Shown one piece after another: positions 56,009 through 64,000 of a stretch of 64,000 nucleotides of DNA; the stretch's first letter is position 1, and every line of letters starts with the position of its first letter. The translations under genes were made by a program, and so were the position numbers. Under the pieces are notes generated by a model. That model was not told the origin of the DNA. It saw only the letters and a list, made by a program, of their open reading frames with translations, and did not search any database. This DNA is from Candidatus Leucobacter sulfamidivorax (GTDB taxonomy: Bacteria > Actinomycetota > Actinomycetes > Actinomycetales > Microbacteriaceae), in NCBI GenBank assembly GCA_016771945.1, contig QZLF01000001.1:1413216-1477215 (forward strand), in the 5' to 3' direction.

Positions 56009-57079
56009 ATGACCCAAGAAACACCCTCCCGTTCAGGGCACGTCGTGATCGGCGTCGATACGCATAAACATATCCACGTCGCTGCCGTGATGGACACGAT
56101 CGGAGGGATCCTCGCGACACTTACGATCGCGACCGATACCGCCGGGTTCAAGCAGCTCCTCGCCTGGGCTGAGAGCTTCGGGAAGGTCATCTCCTTCGGG
56201 ATTGAGGGGACTGGCTCCTACGGGGCAGGCCTCACCTCGTTCCTACGAAGGCAAGGCCATAAGGTCGTCGAGGTCTCGCGCCCTGACAGGCGGCTGCGCC
56301 GACTCAACGGCAAGTCAGACACCCTTGACGCGGAGAACGCCGCGAGAGCGGTGCTTGCAGGCTTCGCGACCGCAACCCCGAAGACGATGGATGGTGCGGT
56401 CGAGATGATTCGGCAACTGAAAGTCGCCCATGACACCGCAGTGAAGCAGAAAGCTGCGACGATGGTGACACTCAAAGCCATGCTCGTGCACGCACCAGAA
56501 CAACTCCGCATCGAGACCGCCCGGAAGACACAGCGTACGCTCGCGCGTTACTGTGCGGCATTCCGACCGCGCGGTCTCGAATCTCCAGAGGACGCGAACC
56601 GGCATGCCTTGCGGTCGCTTGCGAAGCGCTGGCTCCTGCTCGACGAGGAGAGCAAGGAACTTACGAGCATGATCGAGGAACTCGTCCTCCAGCGTGCGCC
56701 CCATCTGCTCGACGAGTTCGGCATTGGCGTGGACACTGCCGCAGAAATCCTCATCGTGGCAGGAGACAACCCCGAGCGCATCAAGTCCGAGGCGGCGTTC
56801 GCGAAACTCGCTGGCATTAGCCCGATACCCGCTGGCTCTGGAATAACGAGTGGGAAGCACCGCATCAATCATGGTGGGCACCGGCAACTCAACGCCGCGA
56901 TCTACCGGACCGTGATCGTGAGAATGCGATTCCACCAACCCACGATCGACTATGTCGCCCGCAGAACCGCCGAAGGGAAAAGCAAACGAGACATCATCCG
57001 ATGCTTGAAACGCTATGTCATCAGCGAGCTTTACCACCTGGTCAAAGTCAACCCGAGAACCGGTGAGATCGTGAGTTGA
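56009..57079 (+). CDS. IS110-family transposase (DEDD recombinase)
   Basis: A 356-residue recombinase. The RuvC-like N-terminal domain has VIGVDTHKHIHVAAV (first Asp), FGIEGTGSYGAGL (Glu) and KSDTLDAENAARAVL (Asp pair). The C-terminal Transposase_20 domain has ILIVAGDNPERIKSEAAFAKLAGISPIPAGSG with the catalytic Ser in TSGKHRINHGGHRQLN. The enzyme appears complete. GGAGAG precedes the ATG at 56009. Confidence 0.94.
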   Translation: MTQETPSRSGHVVIGVDTHKHIHVAAVMDTIGGILATLTIATDTAGFKQLLAWAESFGKVISFGIEGTGSYGAGLTSFLRRQGHKVVEVSRPDRRLRRLNGKSDTLDAENAARAVLAGFATATPKTMDGAVEMIRQLKVAHDTAVKQKAATMVTLKAMLVHAPEQLRIETARKTQRTLARYCAAFRPRGLESPEDANRHALRSLAKRWLLLDEESKELTSMIEELVLQRAPHLLDEFGIGVDTAAEILIVAGDNPERIKSEAAFAKLAGISPIPAGSGITSGKHRINHGGHRQLNAAIYRTVIVRMRFHQPTIDYVARRTAEGKSKRDIIRCLKRYVISELYHLVKVNPRTGEIVS

Positions 57080-57095
57080 CAAATATAGGAGCATC

Positions 57096-57329
57096 AACGC
57101 CCTGGCAGAGACGGTGAACGGGTACTACAAGGGCGAACTTGTTCGCGGGCCGGCCCGGTCAGGGCCATGGAAGACGGTCGAGGATCTCGAGCTCGCGACG
57201 CTCGGATGGGTGCACTGGCACAACACTCAGCGCCTCCACGGCTACCTCGGCGATATCCCACCCGCGGAGTTCGAGCAGACGTTCTATGCTGGCCAAACTG
57301 ACCGCGAACAGTTGGTCGGAATCAAATAG
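57096..57329 (+). pseudogene. IS3 transposase OrfB, 3' part
   Basis: Begins with NALAETVNGYYKGEL, which holds the third catalytic residue (Glu), and runs through WVHWHNTQRLHGYLGDIPPAEFE to a TAG at 57327. It joins in frame with the 5' part if the IS110 element is removed. Confidence 0.9.
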
Positions 57330-57411
57330 CGCGAGTCTCCATCAAACCCAGAGCGCTTCACATGGCTGGGGTGGGCTGGTTATTTCGGAACCCCGCTCAT
57401 AGGCTGGCAAT

Positions 57412-58137
57412 ATGTGCGGTCGGTATGTATTGACTCGAGTGGCGGATGACCTCGTCCCGCTCTTCGGGATTGAGCATGTCACGGAGCAGCGCCCAAGGCC
57501 CTCTTTCAATATCGCTCCTTCGGAACAGATCGCCATTGTGCTGGAATCAGCCAAGGAGGGCAAGGAAGGACGGCGCCTCGAATCCGCACGTTGGGGCTTG
57601 GTGCCGCCCTTCAAGAAGTCCCTCAAAGACGGGCCGACCCCTATCAACGCCAGAGTCGAGACGGTTCCAACCAGCGGGATGTACCGAGGCGCGTTTGCAA
57701 AGCGACGAGCAATCATCCCCGCGAGCGGCTTCTATGAGCGCCGCAAAACTGGCGACAGGCAGTCGTTCTACATCTGTCCCTCACGCAAGGAAGAGCTGCT
57801 GGCATTCGCCGGCCTCTACGAGTGGTGGCGCGATCCGGCAAAGGCAGACGACGACCCGTCACGCTGGGTGCTCTCCGCGACGATCTTGACCCATCCACCC
57901 CAGGGAGAAATGCTCAACGTCCACGACCGCGAGCCACTCTACTTGAGCGAACGCGTCTGGGCGGACTGGCTCGATCCGCACACGGCCGGCAGGCGGGAGC
58001 TTCTCGACTACGCGCAGGAGGCTTCGGCAGACGTGGCCTCGCGCTTGGCGTTCAGACCCATTGGCCCAGCCTGGTTGCCGACTACTCGCGGCTCCAAGGT
58101 AGACGACTCGTCGTTGATCAAGCCGCAGGTTGCTTGA
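57412..58137 (+). CDS. SRAP-domain protein (HMCES/YedK family)
   Basis: A 241-residue protein that crosslinks to abasic sites in single-stranded DNA. The required Cys2 follows Met (MCGRYVL), Asn/Arg in INARVET and the Glu in IIPASGFYERR are present, and the final His motif is LNVHDREPLYLS (usually HDRMP). It starts 52 bases after the IS3 element, so its promoter may come from the insertion. It converges with the DUF4238 gene. Confidence 0.92.
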   Translation: MCGRYVLTRVADDLVPLFGIEHVTEQRPRPSFNIAPSEQIAIVLESAKEGKEGRRLESARWGLVPPFKKSLKDGPTPINARVETVPTSGMYRGAFAKRRAIIPASGFYERRKTGDRQSFYICPSRKEELLAFAGLYEWWRDPAKADDDPSRWVLSATILTHPPQGEMLNVHDREPLYLSERVWADWLDPHTAGRRELLDYAQEASADVASRLAFRPIGPAWLPTTRGSKVDDSSLIKPQVA

Positions 58138-58146
58138 ATCGTGCCT

Positions 58147-58926
58147 TTACCCATCATCCGAGGACTGATCGATCACACTTGCGAGGACTGCAGGATCTTT
58201 AGTGAGAGTCCCTGCCTTGCCGACAATCCATCTCCGGCACTTGGACACAAGCACTTCATTGATAGGCAGGTCTAGATCGATCGGGTGCCCGATGACCAAC
58301 ATCGCGGAGGGTGACAATGGGAATGTGACCGTGCAAAGAGCGTCGTTCTGCTTCGACTCCGCCCAGCGCAAGACAGCACCATCTCCCGTTACTAAGCCAT
58401 GCCCTTCATATACGGCCCAGGGCCAGTCCTCGAGCCCCTGACCAAGAAGGCTTGTAGCTCCTTCCATGTATCGGGAGAGGATCAGTCGGTCGGCGAGTTT
58501 AAGATCTACTTCCTGCGAGGTACCGTCATTCATCACTGCGACGGCAGGCGTGAGGATCTTGGACTGGTTGGCGTAGTTTCCTCGTTCGAGGTGCATGTCG
58601 AGGAAGGCAACAACTGCGTGTTGCTCGTCGCGGTCTATTTCCTCTCCGTTCCCAAGCTTTCTGAGAGCGGGAATGCCTGCGGTCTCGACCTTGCCATACT
58701 GCCCTTCTAAGTCCGAGTGCTCGAGAAGACTCGCCTCATAGACGTAGCTGTGTATGGTGGCCCTCTCGAAGGTGGTTGTATAGCCGCGCGGAGCTTCAAG
58801 GTCGATTACGTCGAGACGTCCTCGCTCATCGCCCCAGGCGCTGAGGTACTTCCTCGACACCATATGGGAGCGTCGAGTCATCGGTTTCGCTCTTGGGCTT
58901 GCAGGCCGTTGCGGTAATGAAGTCAT
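58147..58926 (-). CDS. DUF4238 family protein
   Basis: A protein of up to 259 residues. The N-terminal part SHMVSRKYLSAWGDERGRLDVIDLEAPRG matches the DUF4238 start (H-x-x-x-(R/Q)-x-YLx-x-(F/W)), followed by the mostly helical middle with FLDMHLERGNYAN and a C-terminal beta region (WAVYEGHGLVTGDGAV, LVIGHPIDLDLP). Biochemical role unknown. The first ATG is 58926; 58881 would give MTRRSHMVSR. It begins 3 bases after the SIR2 stop, so it is the second gene of a two-gene unit. Confidence 0.7.
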   Translation of the reverse strand: MTSLPQRPASPRAKPMTRRSHMVSRKYLSAWGDERGRLDVIDLEAPRGYTTTFERATIHSYVYEASLLEHSDLEGQYGKVETAGIPALRKLGNGEEIDRDEQHAVVAFLDMHLERGNYANQSKILTPAVAVMNDGTSQEVDLKLADRLILSRYMEGATSLLGQGLEDWPWAVYEGHGLVTGDGAVLRWAESKQNDALCTVTFPLSPSAMLVIGHPIDLDLPINEVLVSKCRRWIVGKAGTLTKDPAVLASVIDQSSDDG

Positions 58927-58929
58927 TCC

Positions 58930-60027
58930 CTAGTCACCACCATTGTTCACGCCGAATATTTCCGGGATGCCCGTCTCGGCCTTCTGCCGGATGAGGTCAA
59001 AGCGCGCTTCACCGTCTGTCGACCGCATAGAGGGAATCCCTTCCTCTGTCACGCAGGTTGGGTCGAGCGCATAACGGAGATGACCAATGCTGCTCGAACA
59101 TGAAGGATGCTCTATTGGGCAGGGATCAATGTTGATAATCCTGCGGCTGCCGGACTGTGCAGCCCACCGTCGGATAGCTGCGTCAACGTGTGGATCGCTG
59201 AAGGAGTAGCCGATAACAACGAGCGTTTCAGCTTCGGCCAGCATGTCCTCAAACGCCGTATATAGGGCAGGCCACGGCTCGTCGGGACGGAGCTTATTGC
59301 CGCCCCCGAAAATGAGCTTGGAATCCATCCGATTGTTCCCCGGGGCGGCCGCCCGCGCGTCCTCAACCTCGTATATCCCGATTCGAGGAATGCCCCAATG
59401 CGGTATATCCGCACGCGAAAATCTCCAACTGACTGATCCGTGCAATTTCAGAAGCGGGGTGGCATCTACCGGGAATCGCCAACGCGGGCCTCCGTCCCAT
59501 TCCTGAGCGCCGGTTGAGACACGCACGCCTCCGGCTGCGGCTGCGTGTTCTATCAGGAGGTCGTAGTTCAAGGAGATGATGCCAGCGAGCGGCGCATTGA
59601 GCATCGGCATGAAATGAGAGAGCTCCGCGCCCTTGGAACTGCTGTCCACAATCTCATAGGCCCGGCTCGCAACTATGTGGGTCAGCCTCTCCGCATCCTG
59701 ATGGAATGCTGCCCTGCCTGCATCGCTGTCTTCGTAGTCACCATACTTCTTGAACCCGGTAACCCAGTGTCGCGTCGGGTCGATATCTTGATAGCTCAGA
59801 GTCTCGATGGCTTGATAGAGGTATTCGACATTGTTGCCGATTGCATCCAACTCGGGTCGAATCGCACGCCACAGGGCCTGAACATTATTGTCATGAACAA
59901 GCTCTTCATCGAGCGAATCCTTGATGAGTTGGGTGAGCTGATTCGCGAGGGGAACATTAGGCTGCGAAGCTCCCGCGCCGAGTAAAACGACTGTCTTCTT
60001 CGCCTCAGCGTCAATCCAGGGGTGCAT
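58930..60027 (-). CDS. SIR2-domain protein, probable NADase effector
   Basis: A 365-residue SIR2-like protein. Motifs: VVLLGAGASQ (17-22), SLNYDLLIEH with Asn154, LLKLHGSVSW with His196, and VVIGYSFSDPHVDAAI (271-284). The Asn/His pair and its spacing equal those needed for NAD cleavage in SIR2 defence effectors such as ThsA and DSR2. There is no zinc-binding Cys cluster, unlike protein deacetylases. It is followed after 3 bases by a DUF4238 gene. An anti-phage role is inferred from domain and context. Confidence 0.82.
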   Translation of the reverse strand: MHPWIDAEAKKTVVLLGAGASQPNVPLANQLTQLIKDSLDEELVHDNNVQALWRAIRPELDAIGNNVEYLYQAIETLSYQDIDPTRHWVTGFKKYGDYEDSDAGRAAFHQDAERLTHIVASRAYEIVDSSSKGAELSHFMPMLNAPLAGIISLNYDLLIEHAAAAGGVRVSTGAQEWDGGPRWRFPVDATPLLKLHGSVSWRFSRADIPHWGIPRIGIYEVEDARAAAPGNNRMDSKLIFGGGNKLRPDEPWPALYTAFEDMLAEAETLVVIGYSFSDPHVDAAIRRWAAQSGSRRIINIDPCPIEHPSCSSSIGHLRYALDPTCVTEEGIPSMRSTDGEARFDLIRQKAETGIPEIFGVNNGGD

Positions 60028-60155
60028 GCTCCTTTTGTAGCAGAGCTTCGGGAGCAGCCGTTATCGACCTCGGCACTTCTACACTCCAAGCCTCAATCTG
60101 AGGTTGAGCGTTGCTCGATGTCGGAGGCCGGATCTAGACTCACAGCCTGAACTAC

Positions 60156-60171
60156 TCGAAGATATGTTCGA
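60156..60171. promoter_or_regulatory. LexA (SOS) box
   Basis: TCGAAG-ATAT-GTTCGA differs in one position from the actinobacterial SOS box TCGAAC-N4-GTTCGA. It lies 22 bases before the DUF6504 start codon, with AAGGAGGA in between, and so should place the DUF6504-dnaE2 operon under SOS control. Confidence 0.8.
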
Positions 60172-60193
60172 ATAAGTGTAAAGGAGGAGCGCG

Positions 60194-60475
60194 ATGCCAA
60201 CGCTGGTCGATGAGCCGATTACCGTCACCCTGTCACCCGAGGGTGAACCTCGCGCGTTCGTCTGGCGGCGGTTTGAGTACGAGATCTTTGGCGTGCCGCA
60301 AGCCTTCTTTCGTCGCCGAAGCTGGTGGAAGGAAGCGGAGGCACCGTCCCATATCGACCATGAACTCTGGCGAGTTGAAGCCTCATCGACCGGCACCCTT
60401 GAGGACGCCCGCACCTATGACATCGCCCGGCTGAACACACCGGATGGATGGCGCCTGTCGCGCGCATGGGAGTAG
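60194..60475 (+). CDS. DUF6504 family protein
   Basis: A 93-residue protein: ITVTLSPEGEPRAFVWRRFEYEIFGVPQAFFRRRSWW, then EAPSHIDHELWRVEASS. This small family is usually encoded beside dnaE2 and imuB in Actinobacteria and has no proven role. AAGGAGG lies 7 bases upstream of the ATG. It is 6 bases from dnaE2 and shares its SOS box. Confidence 0.75.
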   Translation: MPTLVDEPITVTLSPEGEPRAFVWRRFEYEIFGVPQAFFRRRSWWKEAEAPSHIDHELWRVEASSTGTLEDARTYDIARLNTPDGWRLSRAWE

Positions 60476-60481
60476 TCCCTC

Positions 60482-63400
60482 GTGCCGTTCACCCACCTTC
60501 ACCTCCATAGCGGGTACAGCACTCACTTCGGCGTCACCATGCCCGAAGTCCTGGCCGCGCGCGCTGCTTCGCAAGGCATGACTGCGCTCGCGTTGACCGA
60601 CCGAGATGGCCTCTATGGTGCCGTGAAGCATGTTCGCGCTTGTCAGGCAGAAGGCATCGCGCCCATCCTCGGCTGCGAACTTGCCGTCATAGACGAAGCT
60701 GGTCATTTGCTGGGTCGAGTGGTGGTGCTGGCAACAGGGTCGCGCGAGGGATACGCCGCGCTCTGCCATGCCGTCAGTGCCGCCCACGAGAACGGCAAGA
60801 AGCCCGCCATCAAACGCACCCGCCTCGCGGAACTGGCTGTAAATGAACGACTCATAGTTCTCATCGGCCCCCTCTCTGATGTCGGCCAGTCCATTACGGG
60901 AAGACGACAGCGTGAGGCCCGCACTCTTCTTCACCGCTGGGTAGAAGTCATGCCCGAACGCTCGATCGTCATCGAAGTGGTTTGCCACCTGGCAGAACCG
61001 GGACAGCCCGGAAGTATCACCCCGGCGAGCAGAATGCTGACACTGGCCGAGTCCCAGAAACTGCCCGCCGTTTTGACGAACGCCGTACGCTATGCGGAAC
61101 CGACCGAGGCAGCCACCGCCGACGTCGCGGATGCGGCACGGCTTCTTAAAAGCCTGGATGAGATCGACGAGCTGCAGCCCACCGGACAGGCGTGGTTGAA
61201 GTCTTGCGATGAGATGGAGCGCATCGCACGACAGGTCGTGGCGACGTCTTCACACGAGCGGAGCGCCATTGACCTTCTTCAAGAAACTGCACGCCTCACA
61301 GAACGATGCGTACTGGACGCCGTCCGCCACGTCGGGATCGGAACTCCAGTCATGCCGGAAGCTTCCGTGATTGGGATCAAAGGCGACCCCATCCAGGTTC
61401 TCTGGCAGAAGGCTCAGGCTGGAATTTCGAGCCACTACCCCTCGGCCAGCGACGCGATGCTTCGGAAAGTGCAAACACAACTTGCTCATGAGATGGAAAC
61501 CGTGGATGTGCTCGGATTTGCTCCCTACTTCCTCACCGTCGCCCGAGTTGTCGACATCATCCGAGATATGGGAGTCCGCATCCAAGCACGCGGCTCCGGC
61601 GTTGGCTCCGTATTGAACTTCCTGCTCGGGACATCAGGCGTCGAACCTATCGAGAACGGCCTCATCTGGGAACGCTTTCTTTCCCCCGAACGGCTTACCC
61701 TTCCGGATATCGACCTCGACGTGGAGTCCGCGCGCAGGCATGACATCTACCGGAAGGTCTTTGAGGAGTTCGGCGGCGAGCGCGTCACCCTGATGTCGAT
61801 GACCAACCAGTATCGATCACGCGGGGCCGTCCGAGACGCTGGCCTCGCGCTTGGTCTCCCGCAAGAGGAGATCGACCGCATCGCCAAAGAGTTGTGGCGA
61901 TTCTCGGCACGCGGCTTTCGGCAGGCATTGGCTGAGAAACCCGAGCTTGGCGACATTGCAGCCGAGGTAAACGAACGATCTGACCTTGATCTCCTCGTGC
62001 ATCTCACAGAGCGCTTGGACTCGCTTCCTCGACACACGGCAGTTCATCCCTGCGGTGTGATTCTCTCCGATGCTTCACTGCTTGATCGAACGCCTGTCCA
62101 GCAGTCAGGGATGGGGCTTCCCATGAGCCAGTTCGACAAACACGACATGGACCCGATGGGTTTGGTGAAGCTCGATATCTTGGGCGTTCGCATGCAGAGC
62201 ACGATGGCACATGCGGTCGCAGAACAAGCGCGCGTGACGGGTGAGCGAATCGACCTCGACCGTATTCCGCTCGATGACGAACCGACGTTTGAGACGATCC
62301 GCTCGACTCGCACGCTCGGCATTTTTCAGGTGGAGTCGCCTGGGCAAATGGAACTCGTAGGGAAGCTCCAGCCTCGAGTATTCAACGATCTAACCGTCGA
62401 TATCTCTCTATTCCGGCCGGGACCAATGCAGAACGACATGCCCCGCCTCTACCTCGAAGCTCGGCACGGGGAACGCGAACCGGACTATATCCATCCTCGC
62501 CTCATGCCGATCCTCAAAGAGACGCTCGGCGTGGTCGTCTTCCACGAGCAGGTGATGCGGATCATCGACGAGCTCACGGGGTGCGGACTTGGCAAGGCAG
62601 ATGTCATTCGGCGCAAACTCGCAGACGCCAAGCTCCTCCCCGATATTGAGGTGTTCGTTCGGCAGAAAGCGCTCGAGCGAGGCTTTCCTGAAGCAGCGAT
62701 CGAGAAGGCTTGGGGTGTACTGAGCGGGTTCGCTTCGTTCGGGTTCGCGAAGGCGCATGGTGCGGCCTTTGCGCTCCCTACTTACCAATCTGCATGGCTC
62801 AAGACCCACTATCCGGCCGCGCATATCGCTGGCCTCCTCACCCACGACCCTGGCATGTGGCCGAAGGACTTGCTGGTGGCGGAAGCACGGCATCTCGGGG
62901 TGCCACTACTGCCGATGGATGTACAGCGGTCGACCACGGAGTATCTGCTCGAGCCTCTCTCCGGTGGCACGGTTGGCGTCCGCATGGCACTGACGGATCT
63001 GTCGGGCTCCACCGAGAAGGAGCGGGAACGGATCGTGGAGTACCAGCCGTTCTCCTCACTACAGGACTTCCGCGACCGGGTGCGTCCACGACGATCTACC
63101 TTCGAGGGCCTCGCTCGAGTTGGAGCGCTGGATGCGTTCATCGAGCATGATCGGAATCGGCGGCACGAGCTACTTGCTCATGTGCGACGCATTTCGGCTC
63201 CTCCGATTCGCGTCCCCGAAGGGCAACAAGCTTTTGAGTTTGATCTCCCGGTTCCTCGGTACGGCGGCATCGTCTCCTTCGACCTACACGGTCGGTATCA
63301 GGTCGATCTTGAGTTAGAAGAACTCGGTATCGCCATCGACACCCACCAGATGAAACGCTTCTATCCCTTGTTTCGTGAACTCGGGGTGACTCCAGCGCGG

Positions 63401-63736
63401 GATCTCCTCTCCCTGCCCTCGGGCACTGAGGTTATGGTGGCCGGCGTGAGGAGAGCCACTAATACACCCCCTATGAGAAATGGGCGTAGAACGGTCTTCG
63501 TGAGCTTGGATGACGGAACCGGGCTCTCGAACTTGGTGTTCTTCCCCGATGCACAGGAGCGCATCAAGAATAAGATTTTCCGGACGAACTACATGCTGGT
63601 GCGGGGAACCACCAGACGAAGTGGCGCAAAAGGCATCTCGGTCACGGGGCAGATGGCATGGGATCTGCTGGATCTGCCGCCCAAGCCGGAGAAGCAGGAG
63701 GCGCAGTCAACCGTGAGAAGCCGCGCCGCAGGATGA
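60482..63736 (+). CDS. dnaE2: Error-prone DNA polymerase DnaE2
   Basis: A 1,084-residue C-family polymerase. The N-terminal PHP domain begins FTHLHLHSGYSTHFG. The palm holds QARGSGVGSVLNFLLG, LPDIDLDVESARRHDIY (catalytic Asp pair) and VKLDILGVRMQ (third Asp). RPGPMQNDMPRLYLEARHGE, VVFHEQVM, and GFASFGFAKAHGAAFA follow, then an OB-fold end (EVMVAGVRRATNTPPMRNGRRTVFVSLDDGTG). It does lesion bypass as part of the ImuA-ImuB-DnaE2 mutasome; neither partner is in the window. Start is GTG. Confidence 0.93.
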   Translation: MPFTHLHLHSGYSTHFGVTMPEVLAARAASQGMTALALTDRDGLYGAVKHVRACQAEGIAPILGCELAVIDEAGHLLGRVVVLATGSREGYAALCHAVSAAHENGKKPAIKRTRLAELAVNERLIVLIGPLSDVGQSITGRRQREARTLLHRWVEVMPERSIVIEVVCHLAEPGQPGSITPASRMLTLAESQKLPAVLTNAVRYAEPTEAATADVADAARLLKSLDEIDELQPTGQAWLKSCDEMERIARQVVATSSHERSAIDLLQETARLTERCVLDAVRHVGIGTPVMPEASVIGIKGDPIQVLWQKAQAGISSHYPSASDAMLRKVQTQLAHEMETVDVLGFAPYFLTVARVVDIIRDMGVRIQARGSGVGSVLNFLLGTSGVEPIENGLIWERFLSPERLTLPDIDLDVESARRHDIYRKVFEEFGGERVTLMSMTNQYRSRGAVRDAGLALGLPQEEIDRIAKELWRFSARGFRQALAEKPELGDIAAEVNERSDLDLLVHLTERLDSLPRHTAVHPCGVILSDASLLDRTPVQQSGMGLPMSQFDKHDMDPMGLVKLDILGVRMQSTMAHAVAEQARVTGERIDLDRIPLDDEPTFETIRSTRTLGIFQVESPGQMELVGKLQPRVFNDLTVDISLFRPGPMQNDMPRLYLEARHGEREPDYIHPRLMPILKETLGVVVFHEQVMRIIDELTGCGLGKADVIRRKLADAKLLPDIEVFVRQKALERGFPEAAIEKAWGVLSGFASFGFAKAHGAAFALPTYQSAWLKTHYPAAHIAGLLTHDPGMWPKDLLVAEARHLGVPLLPMDVQRSTTEYLLEPLSGGTVGVRMALTDLSGSTEKERERIVEYQPFSSLQDFRDRVRPRRSTFEGLARVGALDAFIEHDRNRRHELLAHVRRISAPPIRVPEGQQAFEFDLPVPRYGGIVSFDLHGRYQVDLELEELGIAIDTHQMKRFYPLFRELGVTPARDLLSLPSGTEVMVAGVRRATNTPPMRNGRRTVFVSLDDGTGLSNLVFFPDAQERIKNKIFRTNYMLVRGTTRRSGAKGISVTGQMAWDLLDLPPKPEKQEAQSTVRSRAAG

Positions 63737-63777
63737 AGATCTGCTCACTATGAGCGGATATGCCTATTCGTCGCCGA

Positions 63778-63873
63778 TTAACAGTTGATCTTTGAGATAT
63801 CTGCTATTAGGCGAATCGTCACGTCGTTCCAGACCTCGTTCGTCATGCCAAAATCACCGGGCAACCCTAAACC
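63778..63873 (-). pseudogene. Possible gene remnant cut by the right-hand IS3 copy
   Basis: A minus-strand frame runs from the IS edge for 31 residues (PGDFGMTNEVWNDVTIRLIA, then ...SKINC) to TAA at 63778. It may be the end of a gene cut by the element, or chance. The 137 bases between dnaE2 and the IS hold nothing else. Confidence 0.25.
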
Positions 63874-64000
63874 TGAAGCGCTCTGGGTTTGATGGAGACT
63901 CGCGCTATTTGATTCCGACCAACTGTTCGCGGTCAGTTTGGCCAGCATAGAACGTCTGCTCGAACTCCGCGGGTGGGATATCGCCGAGGTAGCCGTGGAG
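63874..64000 (-). mobile_element. Second IS3 copy, inverted, cut by the window edge
   Basis: These 127 bases are the exact reverse complement of 57234-57360: the right inverted repeat (TGAAGCGCTCTGGG) and the last 31 codons of OrfB, whose stop is at 63905-63907. The element continues beyond the window. Confidence 0.95.

Larger units (their letters stand above)
55745..57095 (+). mobile_element. IS110-family element inserted in IS3 orfB
   Basis: About 1,351 bases separate GDSYD from NALAE of the IS3 transposase. There are no terminal inverted repeats and no target duplication, as is usual for IS110 elements. It has a long left end of 264 bases and a right end of only about 16, the layout of the IS110 group whose bridge RNA lies upstream of the recombinase. 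Confidence 0.88.
54660..57360 (+). mobile_element. IS3-family element, interrupted by an IS110-family element
   Basis: The ends are imperfect inverted repeats: TGAAGCGCTCTGGGTTTG(T)TGGAG at 54660 and its match ending CCAGAGCGCTTCA at 57360. orfA and orfB are present, but orfB is split after GDSYD at 55744. No target duplication is seen (AAT left, CAT right). The last 127 bases recur without change, inverted, at 63874-64000. Confidence 0.9.

Noticed and set aside
58202-58917. Plus-strand frames opposite the DUF4238 gene
   Set aside because: Short, broken into pieces, without motifs; the minus frame is long and family-like.

Overview
The window looks like a high-GC actinobacterial chromosome, most probably a Microbacteriaceae member such as Leucobacter. 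This rests on the rbpA, lnt/helY/tatC/pafBC block, mshC of mycothiol synthesis, GTG starts, and GTGA stop-start overlaps. The genus is an inference; no rRNA is present.

Region 1 (1-15,000) is housekeeping. A cut-off alcohol dehydrogenase and rbpA face a long leftward block: HAD phosphatase, trmI, a lipoprotein FKBP, pafB, pafC, tatC, helY, lnt. A PAC2 gene then converges on mshC, uppP and an M20 peptidase.

Region 2 (15,050-26,428) is an integrated mobile element of about 11.2 kb. It sits in tRNA-Leu(GAG) and is bounded by a 23-bp direct repeat. It carries a tyrosine integrase, divergent XRE and excisionase-like genes sharing one palindrome, a VbhA/Fic pair, a MobF relaxase interrupted by an in-frame TGA, and metal cargo: a chromate transporter, a TPC-type metal ATPase and a VIT/CCC1 transporter. 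No type IV secretion genes are visible, so it is best read as mobilizable rather than self-transmissible.

Region 3 (26,450-54,333) is chromosome again. It holds a sensor kinase, a frame-broken membrane partner and a LuxR-type regulator beside arcD (frameshifted at a poly-G), arcA and nhaC. After these come an HNH/DUF222 protein, a lactate/malate-type dehydrogenase, an FMN reductase, a helicase, an SGNH hydrolase, GerW, a GH3 lipoprotein, gluQ, a DUF2252 protein, a GIY-YIG nuclease between two tandem-repeat arrays, an SDR, pdxY, an AraC regulator, an acyl-CoA dehydrogenase, a frameshifted YibE/F gene with a Zur-like site, a CYTH-CHAD protein, a large LuxR/STAND regulator and a small LPxTG protein.

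Region 4 (54,551-64,000) is an insertion-sequence-bounded accessory region of lower GC. An IS3-family element, itself split by an IS110-family element with a long left end that could encode a bridge RNA, lies on the left. An inverted copy of the same IS3 begins at the right edge. Between them are a SRAP protein, a two-gene SIR2-DUF4238 unit that is a good candidate anti-phage module, and a LexA-boxed DUF6504-dnaE2 operon without its usual imuA/imuB partners. The SIR2-DUF4238 pair is my best candidate for an undescribed system.
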